The notes below the pieces were generated by a model. That model was given only the letters and a program-made list of their open reading frames with translations. It made no database searches and was not told the DNA's origin. Positions 12,291 through 22,781 of a DNA stretch of 64,000 nt are shown one piece after another (the first letter of the stretch is position 1; the number at the start of each line of letters is the position of its first letter). Position numbers and translations under genes: made by a program. The stretch comes from Rubrivivax sp. (GTDB lineage Bacteria > Pseudomonadota > Gammaproteobacteria > Burkholderiales > Burkholderiaceae_C): positions 62,001-126,000 of the forward strand of contig JADCGQ010000027.1 in assembly GCA_020248945.1 (NCBI GenBank), given 5' to 3'.

Positions 12291-12962
12291 TCATGCCGCG
12301 ATCTTCTCGAGGCAGTAGCCGAGGCCGCGCACGGTGGCGATGCGCACCGGGCCCTGCTCGATCTTCTTGCGCAGCCGGTGGATGTACACCTCGATGGCGT
12401 TGTTGCTCACCTCTTCGCCCCATTCGCACAGGCGCTCGACCAACTGGTCCTTGCTGACCAGGCGGCCGGCGCGCTGCAGCAGCACCTCGAGCAGGCTGAG
12501 CTCGCGGGCCGACAGCTCGACCATCTGGTCGTTGAGGTAGGCCACGCGGCCGGTGGCGTCGAAGGTGAGCGGGCCGTGCTTGAGCAGGCTGCTGGCGGTG
12601 CCCAGGCCGCGCCGCGTGAGCGCGCGCACGCGCGCTTCGAGCTCCTGCAGCGAAAAGGGCTTGGCCATGTAGTCGTCGGCGCCGAGGTCCAGGCCCTTGA
12701 CGCGCTGCTCGACGCTGTCGGCGGCCGTCAGGATGAGCACCGGCGTGGCGCTGCCGCGCCCGCGCAGCTTGCGCAGCACCTCGAAGCCGTGCATCTTGGG
12801 CAGGCCCAGATCGAGGATGACGAGGTCGAACTCGTGGGCGGCCAGGGCGCCGTCGGCCTCGGAGCCGCTGCCGACCTGGTCGACGGCATAGCCCGACGAA
12901 CGCAGGCTGCGCAGCAAGCCGTCGGCCAGCACCTGGTCGTCTTCAGCAATGAGGATTCGCAT
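12291..12962 (-). CDS. OmpR-family response regulator
   Basis: 223-aa DNA-binding regulator and partner of the kinase just downstream. The receiver has the acidic pair (AEDD), phospho-acceptor Asp51 (LVILDLGLP), Thr (LTAAD) and Lys (MAKPFS). The C-terminus is a winged helix of the OmpR/PhoB type ([39 protein letters not shown]). The start at 12962 is set by MRILIAEDD, the normal N-terminus; a longer frame to 13094 is not conserved-looking. It is divergent from recA, 235 bp away. The resemblance to QmcB/TctD-type regulators does not identify the target. Confidence 0.92.
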   Translation of the reverse strand: MRILIAEDDQVLADGLLRSLRSSGYAVDQVGSGSEADGALAAHEFDLVILDLGLPKMHGFEVLRKLRGRGSATPVLILTAADSVEQRVKGLDLGADDYMAKPFSLQELEARVRALTRRGLGTASSLLKHGPLTFDATGRVAYLNDQMVELSARELSLLEVLLQRAGRLVSKDQLVERLCEWGEEVSNNAIEVYIHRLRKKIEQGPVRIATVRGLGYCLEKIAA

Positions 12963-13133
12963 GGCTTGTCTCCTGCGGCTCTGGTGGCCCGGGGCGGGCT
13001 GGCGCGGTTCGCGGATTCTAGGTAGCAGGGTGACGCCGACTTTGCGCGGCGTCAACGGCGTCGGCCCGGGGGCCGGCGTGTTCGGCCGCACCACCCCTGG
13101 CCGGGTTCCCCCGTTGGCGGCCCTTCGAAAGAG

Positions 13134-13149
13134 CTGTACGAATATCCAG
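13134..13149 (+). promoter_or_regulatory. LexA (SOS) box upstream of recA
   Basis: The sequence CTGTACGAATATCCAG fits the CTG-N10-CAG LexA consensus exactly and lies 48 bp before the recA start. A possible -10 (TATCAT, 13159-13164) follows, so LexA bound here would occlude the promoter. This matches the known SOS control of recA. Confidence 0.8.
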
Positions 13150-13197
13150 CCTTCTGGCTATCATCGCGTCCATTCGACACCCTTCCAGGAGAGCCCC

Positions 13198-14221
<1,024 letters not shown>

Positions 14222-14238
<17 letters not shown>

Positions 14239-14839
14239 GCCCGCTGGCGGCGAGCCGCCAGCTCCGCGCGAGGCCGGCCCCACCCCGGCGGCGCTGAAGT
14301 CGCGCGCCCTGCGCTGGCTGGCCCAGCGAGACCACGGCCGCGCCGAGCTCGAGCGCAAGCTCGTCACGCACGCCCGGGCGCTGGCGCGGCTGGCCGAGCA
14401 GGCCGCGGCGGCCTCGCATGCCGAGACCGGCGAGCCCGGGTTCGGCGGCGTCGAAGAGCCCGAGCTGCGCCGCCGCGTGACGCTGGTGCTCGACCAACTC
14501 GCCGCCGCCGGCCTGCTGAACGAGGCGCGCATGGCCGAGGCGATGCTGAACGCGCGCGCCCCGCGCTTTGGCGAGCGGCGGCTGCGCCAGACGATGCAGC
14601 AGCACGGGCTCGAGCCGGCGCTGGTCGATGCCAGCCTGGCCAGCGTGCGCGACACCGAACTTGAGCGCGCCCGCGCCCTGTGGCTGCGCCGGTTCGACGG
14701 CCCCGGCGCGACGCCCGCCGAGCGTGTGCGGCAGATGCGCTTCCTGGTCGGGCGCGGCTTTTCCAGCGAAGTGATCCGTCGCGTCATGAAGGGCGCCATC
14801 GCCGACGACCCGCTGCCGCCCGACGACGATCCGGCCTGA
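14222..14839 (+). CDS. recX: Regulatory protein RecX
   Basis: RecX binds and restrains RecA filaments. The 205-aa product has the three-helix repeats of the family ([49 protein letters not shown]). The start is GTG at 14222, within the last codons of recA and in another frame, so expression is probably coupled to recA and thus to SOS induction. A Gly/Glu-rich stretch around residues 60-80 makes it longer than the E. coli protein (166 aa). Confidence 0.93.
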
Positions 14840-14972
14840 GACCCTCGGCGCAGCCCGGCCGATCGCGGCCGCACTGCTGCCGCGGTGTCAGTTTCATGCC
14901 GGATCGTGCGTGCTACATTCGCGCCCGCCTGTTGTTGCGCCGCCGCATCGGCCCTGTCGCCGGTCCTTCCTG

Positions 14973-15548
14973 ATGAGCCTTCCCCCTGCGGCGCCGCAGC
15001 GCCAGCTCAAGCACCGCCGCCATCTCGATGTGCAGGTGTTCGCCCGTGATGACGGGCTGTGGGAAGTCGACGCCACGCTGCTCGACACCAAGACCCGCAT
15101 CACGCAGATGGCCGATGGCCCGCGCCCGCCCGGTGCCCCCATCCACGACATGCTGCTGCGCCTGGTGGTCAACCGCGAGCTCGACATCGTCGCCGCCGGT
15201 TCCGACACCCGCGCCATGCCCTACCCGCGCCTGTGCAGCGAGCACGGCGACGCCTATGCGCAACTTGTCGGCCTGAACCTGCTGAAGGATTTCCACCGCC
15301 AGGTGCGCGCGCGCCTGGGCGGTGCCAAGGCCTGCACCCATCTCACCGAACTGGCCCAGGTGCTGCCCACCGCGGTGGTGCAGGGCTTTGCCGGCGAAGT
15401 GATCGACACCCGCGGCACGGCCGACGGTGCGGCGCAGCCGTTCCAGCTCGACCGCTGCCACGCCCTGAAGCGCGACGGCGAAGCCGTGCGCCAGTTCTAC
15501 CCGCGCTGGTACCGCCCTGCGGCACCGGCGGCCGGGCCCGGTTCCTGA
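14973..15548 (+). CDS. DUF2889-family protein
   Basis: 191-aa cytosolic protein of unknown function; the sequence ([29 protein letters not shown], then [10 protein letters not shown] and the C-terminal [25 protein letters not shown] block, positions approximate) fits the DUF2889 family. It sits alone between recX and sucC on the same strand. A TACATT hexamer at 14914-14919 may be a -10 box. There is no signal peptide or membrane segment. Confidence 0.8.
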   Translation: MSLPPAAPQRQLKHRRHLDVQVFARDDGLWEVDATLLDTKTRITQMADGPRPPGAPIHDMLLRLVVNRELDIVAAGSDTRAMPYPRLCSEHGDAYAQLVGLNLLKDFHRQVRARLGGAKACTHLTELAQVLPTAVVQGFAGEVIDTRGTADGAAQPFQLDRCHALKRDGEAVRQFYPRWYRPAAPAAGPGS

Positions 15549-15585
15549 CCCCGAAGACCATCCCTGACCCTCGCGAGGAGGCGAC

Positions 15586-16746
<1,161 letters not shown>

Positions 16747-16762
16747 GCCCGGAGCACACGAC

Positions 16763-17656
16763 ATGTCGATCTACATCAACAAGGACACGCGCGTCATCAC
16801 GCAGGGCATCACAGGCAAGACCGGGCAGTTCCATACCAAGGGCTGCCAGGGTTATGCCAACGGCAAGAACTGCTTCGTCGCCGGCGTGAACCCCAAGAAG
16901 GCCGGCGAAACCTTCGAGGGCATTCCCATCCACGCCAGCGTGGCCGACGCCAAGGCCGCCACCGGCGCCACCGTCAGCGTGATCTACGTGCCGCCCGCTG
17001 GCGCGGCCGACGCCATCTGGGAGGCCGTGCAGGCCGACCTCGACCTCGTCATCTGCATCACCGAAGGCATCCCGGTGAAGGACATGCTGACGGTGCGCAA
17101 CAAGATGAAGCAGAAAGAGGCCGCCGGCGGCAAGCAGACGCTGCTGCTCGGCCCCAACTGCCCGGGGCTGATCACGCCCGAGGAGATCAAGATCGGCATC
17201 ATGCCGGGGCACATCCACCGCAAGGGCCGCATCGGCGTCGTCAGCCGCTCGGGCACGCTCACCTATGAAGCGGTGGCGCAGCTCACCGAGATCGGCCTGG
17301 GCCAGAGCAGCGCGGTCGGCATCGGTGGCGACCCGATCAACGGCCTGAAGCACATCGACGTGATGAAGGCCTTCAACGACGACCCCGACACCGACGCCGT
17401 GATCATGATCGGCGAGATCGGCGGCCCCGACGAAGCCGAGGCCGCACGCTGGTGCAAGGCGAACATGAAGAAGCCGATCGTCGGCTTCATCGCCGGCGTC
17501 ACCGCGCCCCCGGGCAAGCGCATGGGCCATGCCGGCGCGCTGATCAGCGGCGGCGCCGACACCGCCGACGCCAAGCTGGCCATCATGGAGGAGTGCGGTT
17601 TCACCATCACGCGCAACCCGTCCGAGATGGCCCGCCTGCTGAAGGCGATGCTCTGA
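16763..17656 (+). CDS. sucD: Succinyl-CoA ligase (ADP-forming), alpha subunit
   Basis: Alpha subunit of succinyl-CoA synthetase (297 aa). It shows the CoA-binding N-terminal fold ([16 protein letters not shown]), the [12 protein letters not shown] segment and the active-site phosphohistidine in [14 protein letters not shown]. Translationally close to sucC and followed by a clear intrinsic terminator. Confidence 0.97.
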   Translation: MSIYINKDTRVITQGITGKTGQFHTKGCQGYANGKNCFVAGVNPKKAGETFEGIPIHASVADAKAATGATVSVIYVPPAGAADAIWEAVQADLDLVICITEGIPVKDMLTVRNKMKQKEAAGGKQTLLLGPNCPGLITPEEIKIGIMPGHIHRKGRIGVVSRSGTLTYEAVAQLTEIGLGQSSAVGIGGDPINGLKHIDVMKAFNDDPDTDAVIMIGEIGGPDEAEAARWCKANMKKPIVGFIAGVTAPPGKRMGHAGALISGGADTADAKLAIMEECGFTITRNPSEMARLLKAML

Positions 17657-17682
17657 CCCGGGGACGGACGTCCTGAGTCCAG

Positions 17683-17710
17683 GGGCCGCCGCGGGCGGCC
17701 CTTTGCATTT
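17683..17710 (+). terminator. Intrinsic terminator after sucCD
   Basis: Perfect 8-bp GC stem GGGCCGCC/GGCGGCCC with a GCG loop, followed by TTTGCATTT, 26 bp after the sucD stop. Confidence 0.85.
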
Positions 17711-17798
17711 GTGCGGCCGGCATCTGTAGTTCCCGCAGAATTGACCCCACTCGGCGAACGTACACTCCCGCGGCCTCAACGCCGTATCGCCCCGCCCC

Positions 17799-18530
17799 AT
17801 GGAAGCCTTCAGCAGCCCCGAGTTCTGGATCGCCGTCGGTCAGATCATCATGATCGACATCCTGCTCGGCGGCGACAACGCCGTGGTCATCGCGCTGGCC
17901 TGCCGCAAGCTGCCGCCGGCCCAGCGCACGAAAGGCATCATCTGGGGCACGGCCGGCGCCATCGTTCTTCGCGTCATCCTGATCTTCTTTGCGCTGACGC
18001 TGCTCGCGATCCCGTATCTCAAGCTGATCGGGGCCATCCTGCTGGTGTGGATCGGCGTGAAGCTGCTCGCGCCCGAAGACGATGCCCATGGCGACATCGC
18101 CGCCAGCGACAAGCTCTGGGCAGCGGTCAAGACGGTCATCGTGGCCGACCTGGTGATGAGCGTCGACAACGTCATTGCCATCGCCGGCGCGGCCGAGAGC
18201 GCCGGCCAGCATCAGATGGGCCTGGTGATCTTCGGCCTGCTGGTGTCGATCCCGATCATCGTCTGGGGCAGCCAGCTCGTGATCAAGCTGATGGACCGCT
18301 TCCCGATGATCATCACCGTCGGCGGCATGCTGCTGGGCTGGATCGCCGGCACGATGGCCGTCACCGACCCCGGCATCCTGCCGCACCTGCCCACGACGCC
18401 GGCCCTCAAGCCCGGCGGCTTGCCGGAAGTGTCCGACATGCTGCGCTACAGCTCAGGCGTGGCCGGTGCGCTGCTCGTGTTGGCGATCGGCCTGGCAATC
18501 AAGAAGCGCCAGGGCGCCCAGCCGGCCTGA
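17799..18530 (+). CDS. TerC-family integral membrane protein
   Basis: 243-aa protein with about seven membrane segments. The two acidic family motifs lie in membrane helices: MIDILLGGDNAVVIALA near the N-terminus and VVADLVMSVDNVIAIAGAA in the middle. TerC relatives (YjbE/YkoY type) are linked to metal export, especially manganese, and to metalation of exported enzymes; the specific substrate here is inferred only from family. The gene has its own upstream gap after the sucD terminator, in which I do not see a yybP-ykoY riboswitch. Confidence 0.9.
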   Translation: MEAFSSPEFWIAVGQIIMIDILLGGDNAVVIALACRKLPPAQRTKGIIWGTAGAIVLRVILIFFALTLLAIPYLKLIGAILLVWIGVKLLAPEDDAHGDIAASDKLWAAVKTVIVADLVMSVDNVIAIAGAAESAGQHQMGLVIFGLLVSIPIIVWGSQLVIKLMDRFPMIITVGGMLLGWIAGTMAVTDPGILPHLPTTPALKPGGLPEVSDMLRYSSGVAGALLVLAIGLAIKKRQGAQPA

Positions 18531-18543
18531 AGACGCGGGTCTC

Positions 18544-19401
18544 ATGAGCGCCCCGCTCGGCCGCGACACCGTCGTCGCCGGCTGGTCGCTGATCCGGCGG
18601 CTGGGTGTCGGCATGCAGAGCCAGGTCTGGCTGGCCCGCCGCGGCGACGTGGTCGCCGCGCTGAAGCTTCAACCTTTGCCAGCCGGCCCCGGACAAGCCC
18701 GCGCGGCCGAGGCCTTTCTCGACGCCGCGCACCTGGCCCAGGGGCTGCGGCACCCGGCGATCGTCGCCATCTGGGATGCCGGGGTCGAAGCCCCGATGGC
18801 CTGGCTGGCCATGGAGCCCGTACCCGGCAGCGACCTGCAGCGCTACGCCCGCGCGCCGCGGCTGCTGCCCGAGCCGGTGGTGCTGCGTGTGCTGCAGCGC
18901 GTGGCCGAAGGGCTGGCCCATGCGCATGCGCAGGGCGTCGTGCACCGCGACCTGAAGCCCGCCAACGTGCTGGTCAACTGGGCCGACGACATGCTGCGCA
19001 TCGTCGACTTCGGCCTCGCCAGGGCCACCGCCGCCGCCAGCCAGACCGACACCGGCATCGTGCCCGGCACGCCGGCCTACATGGCGCCGGAACTGCTGGC
19101 CGGCGCCGAGCCCGACGCCCGCGGCGACCTCTACGCCCTCGGGACGATGGCCTTCGAGCTGCTCAGCGGCCGCCTGCCGCACGAAGCGGCCACGATGGGC
19201 GAGCTGCTGCGCCGGGTTGCCCAGGAAACCCCGCCCGACCTGCGCAGCCTGCGGCCCGCCATGCCCGCAGCGCTGGCCGAACTGGTGGCGCGGCTGCTCG
19301 CCCGCCCACGTGCCGCCCGGCCTGCCGACGCGGGTGCGGTGGCCGCCGAACTGGCGGCGCTGGTCACGCCAGAGGCAGGCACCGGCCCTCCGTCACGCTG
19401 A
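18544..19401 (+). CDS. Hanks-type serine/threonine protein kinase
   Basis: 285-aa kinase that is almost only the catalytic domain. Visible elements are Lys41 (VAALKLQ), the catalytic loop HRDLKPANVL (Asp136, Asn141), DFG (155-157) and APE (181-183). The glycine loop is GVGMQSQV, so its third glycine is replaced. There is no membrane segment, PASTA or other sensor domain, so it is probably cytosolic and receives its signal through a partner. It precedes a PP2C phosphatase and an FHA protein on the same strand, which suggests a phospho-signalling module. The start ATG is 13 bp after the terC-like stop. Confidence 0.9.
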   Translation: MSAPLGRDTVVAGWSLIRRLGVGMQSQVWLARRGDVVAALKLQPLPAGPGQARAAEAFLDAAHLAQGLRHPAIVAIWDAGVEAPMAWLAMEPVPGSDLQRYARAPRLLPEPVVLRVLQRVAEGLAHAHAQGVVHRDLKPANVLVNWADDMLRIVDFGLARATAAASQTDTGIVPGTPAYMAPELLAGAEPDARGDLYALGTMAFELLSGRLPHEAATMGELLRRVAQETPPDLRSLRPAMPAALAELVARLLARPRAARPADAGAVAAELAALVTPEAGTGPPSR

Positions 19402-19485
19402 GGGGTTCACACCGCCCCGCCGCGCGCCCGATCCGATGCACAATCCGGCGCTCTCTTATAGACCACTCGAACGCGACCCGTGCCG

Positions 19486-20274
19486 ATGACCATCGAGCTC
19501 CATGCCGCCGTGGACCCGGGCCGGGCGCGCAGCAACAACGAAGATTCGGTGGCCACCGACGACGCCGTCGCGCTGGCCGTGCTGGCCGACGGCATGGGTG
19601 GCTACAACGCCGGCGAGGTCGCCAGCAACATGGCCACCAGCTTCATCCGCAGTGAGCTCGGCCGCTGGCTGCGCGAGGCCTCGAGCCAGGCGTCCGACGC
19701 CGAAGTGCGCCGCGCGATGGACATCTGCGTCGACAACGCCAACCGCGCCATCTTCAACGCCGCCAACACCAACCCGCAGTACGCCGGCATGGGCACCACG
19801 CTGGTGGTGGCCGTGTTCCGCGACAACCGCGTGCTGCTGGGCCACGTCGGCGACAGCCGCTGCTACCGCCTGCGCGAAGGCAAGCTGCAGCAGATCACGC
19901 GCGACCACTCGCTGCTGCAGGAGCAGATCGACGCCGGCCTCATCACACCGGAGCAGGCCGCGTTTTCGGCCAACAAGAACCTGGTCACGCGGGCCGTCGG
20001 CGTCGAGGACACCGTCCTGCTGGAGACGCATCAGCATGACGTGCTCGACGGCGATTTGTTCCTGATGTGCTCCGACGGACTGTCGGACATGCTCGACGAC
20101 GCCGGCATTGCGCAGGTGTTGCAGCAGCTCGATTCGCTCGAATCAGGCACACGCGCACTGATTGAAGCCGCGAACGACGCGGGCGGAAAGGATAATATCT
20201 CCGTGATACTGGGGCGCGCGACCGGCAGCGCGAGCGCACCGGCTGCGCGGTCATGGTGGCCTTTCAAGCGCTGA
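19486..20274 (+). CDS. PP2C-family serine/threonine protein phosphatase
   Basis: Metal-dependent phosphatase (262 aa from the ATG at 19486; an in-frame GTG at 19480 is an alternative). The PPM motifs are clear: RSNNEDS, VLADGMGGYNAGEVAS, MGTTLVVAV, GHVGDSRCYRL, RDHSLLQEQ, LMCSDGLSDML and GGKDNISVIL, with all the metal-binding Asp residues. It probably reverses the action of the neighbouring kinase. No membrane segment; the C-terminus is short and basic (WWPFKR). Confidence 0.93.
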   Translation: MTIELHAAVDPGRARSNNEDSVATDDAVALAVLADGMGGYNAGEVASNMATSFIRSELGRWLREASSQASDAEVRRAMDICVDNANRAIFNAANTNPQYAGMGTTLVVAVFRDNRVLLGHVGDSRCYRLREGKLQQITRDHSLLQEQIDAGLITPEQAAFSANKNLVTRAVGVEDTVLLETHQHDVLDGDLFLMCSDGLSDMLDDAGIAQVLQQLDSLESGTRALIEAANDAGGKDNISVILGRATGSASAPAARSWWPFKR

Positions 20275-20325
20275 ACACGTCTGAAAGGCCACTTTCGCGC
20301 GGACAAGAACTGAGGGCAGGCAGGC

Positions 20326-21003
20326 ATGGGCAAACTGGTCGTTTCATTGGACGGAGTGGTGATCAAGGAAGTCCAGATCACCAAGGACAAGACCACGCTC
20401 GGCCGTCGGCCCTACAACGACATCGTGATCGACAACCTGGCCGTCAGCGGCGAGCACGCCGTGTTGCAGATGGTGGGTGCCGACGTCTTCATCGAAGACC
20501 TCAACAGCACCAACGGCACCTACATCAACGGCAAGGCGATCAAGAAGCAGCTGCTCACGCACAACGACACGGTCGAGATCGGCAAGTACAAGATCAAGTA
20601 CCTCGTCGACGAGAGCAGCGACTACGAAAAGACCATGATCATGCGTCCGCCAGCGCCCGCCGCTGCGGGTGCGCCGGCGCACAGCAGCGCCATCACCTCC
20701 GGCTTCGGCGGCCTGCCGCCGGCGGCCCAGCCATCGGTGGCGCAGCCGGCCTCGATCAAGGTGCTCAATGGCGCGGCCGCCGGCCGTGAGGTGGTGCTGA
20801 CCAAAGTCGTCACCACGGTTGGCAAGCCGGGCGTGCAGGTGGCTTCGATCACCAAGCGTCCCAACGGTTACGCCTTCGCACATGTCGAAGGCGCCACCAA
20901 GCCCAGCATCAACGGCGTGCCCATCGTCGGCGACTCGGTACCGCTGCGCAACGGCGACGTCATCGAGCTCGCGGGCACGCAGATGCAGTTCATCTCGCGT
21001 TGA
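20326..21003 (+). CDS. FHA-domain protein with a second, degenerate FHA-like domain
   Basis: 225-aa phosphothreonine-binding protein. The first FHA domain (about residues 1-95) has the expected GRRPYNDIVI, S-x-x-H (VSGEHAVLQ) and NSTNGTYING motifs. A Pro/Ala linker (about 108-142) joins a second domain (about 143-225) whose PSINGVPI...LRNGDVIELAG pattern resembles FHA, but the GR and SxxH residues are not preserved, so it may not bind phosphopeptides. A KTMIM segment between the domains could be a phospho-site (inference). It is encoded just downstream of the PP2C phosphatase and probably reads out the kinase's output. Confidence 0.88.
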   Translation: MGKLVVSLDGVVIKEVQITKDKTTLGRRPYNDIVIDNLAVSGEHAVLQMVGADVFIEDLNSTNGTYINGKAIKKQLLTHNDTVEIGKYKIKYLVDESSDYEKTMIMRPPAPAAAGAPAHSSAITSGFGGLPPAAQPSVAQPASIKVLNGAAAGREVVLTKVVTTVGKPGVQVASITKRPNGYAFAHVEGATKPSINGVPIVGDSVPLRNGDVIELAGTQMQFISR

Positions 21004-21018
21004 GCCTGCCGGCTGCAG

Positions 21019-21034
21019 CGTGACGGCAGTCACG
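21019..21034 (+). promoter_or_regulatory. CRP-like palindrome (GTGA-N6-TCAC)
   Basis: CGTGACGGCAGTCACG is a perfect inverted repeat with the half-site spacing of CRP/Vfr-type operators (consensus TGTGA-N6-TCACA). It lies 16 bp after the FHA gene stop and about 130 bp before the start of a cyclic-nucleotide phosphodiesterase-like gene. It could instead be a simple hairpin; no T-run follows. Confidence 0.45.
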
Positions 21035-21163
21035 TCGGACCTTGTGAGTTTTCCCCAAAGCAGCTGAACCCGTGTCGACCGCCCTTGCGCTGCCGGGGCG
21101 GGCGGCTCAGCATCGGGGCCAGACCATGCGCGTTGGGCGTGTGGCGCCAGAAGTCATTCGCCC

Positions 21164-21976
21164 ATGCAGATCCGCGTCCTCGGTTGTTCGGGATCCATTG
21201 CCGCCGGCTGCCGCACCACCGCCTTTCTGCTCGACGGCGATGTGCTGATCGACGCCGGCACCGGTGTCGGCGACCTCACGCTCGATGAGATGGTCGCGGT
21301 CGACCACATCGTCGTCACGCATTCGCACCTCGACCACGTGCTGGCCATCGGCCTGCTCGCCGACAGCGTGACGCGCCGCCGCCGCGCCGCCGACCGCCCG
21401 CCGATCGGCGTGCATGCGCTCCCGGAAACCATCGCTGCTTTGAAGACGCATGTCTTCAACGGCGTCATCTGGCCCGACTTCAGCCGCTTGCCCGATGCCA
21501 CGAACCCCGTGCTGCGCTTCGTGCCGCTGGCCGTGGGCGAGACGCTGCGGCTCGGTCGCCACACGCTCGAGGTGCTGCCGGCGCGCCACACCGTGCCAGC
21601 CGTGGGTTATGCGGTGCACGGGTCTGAGGGCGCCTGGGTGTTCACCGGCGACACCGGGCCCAACCCGGCGCTGTGGCAGCGTCTGGCCACGATGAAGGTG
21701 GCCGCCCTCGTCATCGAGACCGCCTTCCGCGACGACGAGCGCGAGCTCGCCGGCATCAGCCAGCACCTGTGCCCGGCACTGCTGGCGCAGGAGCTGCGGC
21801 AGCTGACGCACCCGACCGAGGTCTGCATCACCCACATCAAGCCCGGCGAGGTGGAAGCGGTGATGTCCGAGATTGCCGCGCTGGGCAGCCCGCACCGCGT
21901 GCGCTCGCTGAGGACCGGCGACGTGATGACGCTGGTGGTGGCCGCCGACGCCTCGGCGCCGGCTGCGGCGGACTGA
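21164..21976 (+). CDS. Metallo-beta-lactamase-fold 3',5'-cyclic-nucleotide phosphodiesterase (class II-like)
   Basis: 270-aa metallohydrolase. The metal-binding motif HSHLDH (53-58) follows a typical GCSGS...TTAFLLDGDVLIDAG N-terminus; later ligands fit ARHTVPAVGYAV, FTGDTGPNPALW and THIKPGE. This pattern matches betaproteobacterial proteins usually named class II cAMP phosphodiesterases; I infer cAMP hydrolysis from that resemblance only. The CRP-like palindrome upstream would make sense as feedback. It follows the kinase/phosphatase/FHA genes on the same strand after a 160-bp gap. Confidence 0.82.
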   Translation: MQIRVLGCSGSIAAGCRTTAFLLDGDVLIDAGTGVGDLTLDEMVAVDHIVVTHSHLDHVLAIGLLADSVTRRRRAADRPPIGVHALPETIAALKTHVFNGVIWPDFSRLPDATNPVLRFVPLAVGETLRLGRHTLEVLPARHTVPAVGYAVHGSEGAWVFTGDTGPNPALWQRLATMKVAALVIETAFRDDERELAGISQHLCPALLAQELRQLTHPTEVCITHIKPGEVEAVMSEIAALGSPHRVRSLRTGDVMTLVVAADASAPAAAD

Positions 21977-22082
21977 CGCAACGTGTCAGCACCCAACCGG
22001 GTGCGACAGTCTTGGGCGCCTCATGGTGACCAATTGCGTCAGTCGATGTGCGGTATTCCGCAGGAGAGCGGGCCCTCGAGGC

Positions 22083-22098
22083 TGGCACGACCCCTGCA
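22083..22098 (+). promoter_or_regulatory. Sigma-54 promoter of pilA
   Basis: TGGCACGACCCCTGCA matches the -24/-12 consensus TGGCAC-N5-TTGCA at all but one position, with the correct 10 bp between the GG and GC pairs, 53 bp before the pilA start. Pilin genes in many proteobacteria depend on sigma-54 and PilR; this fits that pattern. Confidence 0.8.
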
Positions 22099-22150
22099 TT
22101 CATGGGGTGCACACAGTTCCTCCACCCCACCGTACCCGGGAGTTTTTTCC

Positions 22151-22618
22151 ATGAAGCGCGTTCAACAAGGTTTCACCCTGATCGAACTGATGATCGTCGT
22201 GGCGATCATCGGCATCCTGGCTGCCGTCGCCCTGCCGGCGTACCAGGACTACACGAAGAAGGCTCAGATGTCTGAAGTTGTGCTGGCGGCGTCCTCTTGC
22301 CGCACGTCCATCACGGAAGTCATCCAGGCGGCCACAACCTTGCCCACTGCCGGCTCGTGGGGTTGCGAGACCACCGCACCGACGTCGAAGTTTGTTGCCT
22401 TGATCGCGACCGACGGCACTGGCGAAGTCACGGTGACGACCCAAGGCTTTGGCGATGCCACGCTGAACGGTAAGTTCGTCACCCTCAAGCCGCTGGACTC
22501 GACTGGCGGCGCTCCCGGTGCGGGAAGTCAAGTTTCAACGTGGCGTTGCGGTGCCACCGGTGACGGCACCTCCTCGGAACTCGTGAGGTTCCTGCCCGGT
22601 TCTTGCCGCGGCAACTGA
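22151..22618 (+). CDS. pilA: Type IV major pilin
   Basis: 155-aa type IVa prepilin with a 7-residue leader (MKRVQQG) cut before Phe8 by the prepilin peptidase, giving the [31 protein letters not shown] N-terminal helix (positions 8-34) with Glu at mature position 5. Four cysteines (50, 72, 133, 152) could form two disulfides, the last closing the C-terminal D-region. It has its own sigma-54 promoter and terminator, so it is probably transcribed alone. The downstream genes suggest that the pilin is glycosylated. Confidence 0.96.
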   Translation: MKRVQQGFTLIELMIVVAIIGILAAVALPAYQDYTKKAQMSEVVLAASSCRTSITEVIQAATTLPTAGSWGCETTAPTSKFVALIATDGTGEVTVTTQGFGDATLNGKFVTLKPLDSTGGAPGAGSQVSTWRCGATGDGTSSELVRFLPGSCRGN

Positions 22619-22668
22619 CGTAGGCGTGGCGTGACGGCCGTCGCGTCGTTGCGTAACTGATTTGATGA

Positions 22669-22697
22669 GGGCGGCCTAGCGCCGCCCTTTTCATTTT
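22669..22697 (+). terminator. Intrinsic terminator after pilA
   Basis: Stem GGGCGGC/GCCGCCC with a CTAGC loop followed by TTTTCATTTT, about 50 bp after the pilA stop. Confidence 0.88.
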
Positions 22698-22781
22698 CCC
22701 GGCACTCGTGTTTGAGCGGGTGTTCCGCCGTTTCGCGCGGCGCTGCCGGTTTACGTCAGCGGCACCCAGTGCGCTTCAAGC

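Noticed and set aside
17711..17798. yybP-ykoY manganese riboswitch ahead of the TerC gene
   Set aside because: The short leader shows none of the conserved GGGGAGUAG-type core and is too short for the aptamer.
18544..21003. Part of a type VI secretion threonine phosphorylation pathway
   Set aside because: Kinase, phosphatase and FHA genes fit that idea, but no tss, hcp or vgrG gene is present in the window.
22669..22697. Attachment site or tRNA gene at the edge of the lower-GC block
   Set aside because: The structure is a plain intrinsic terminator; no tRNA or direct repeat pair flanking 22.7-26.8 kb was seen.
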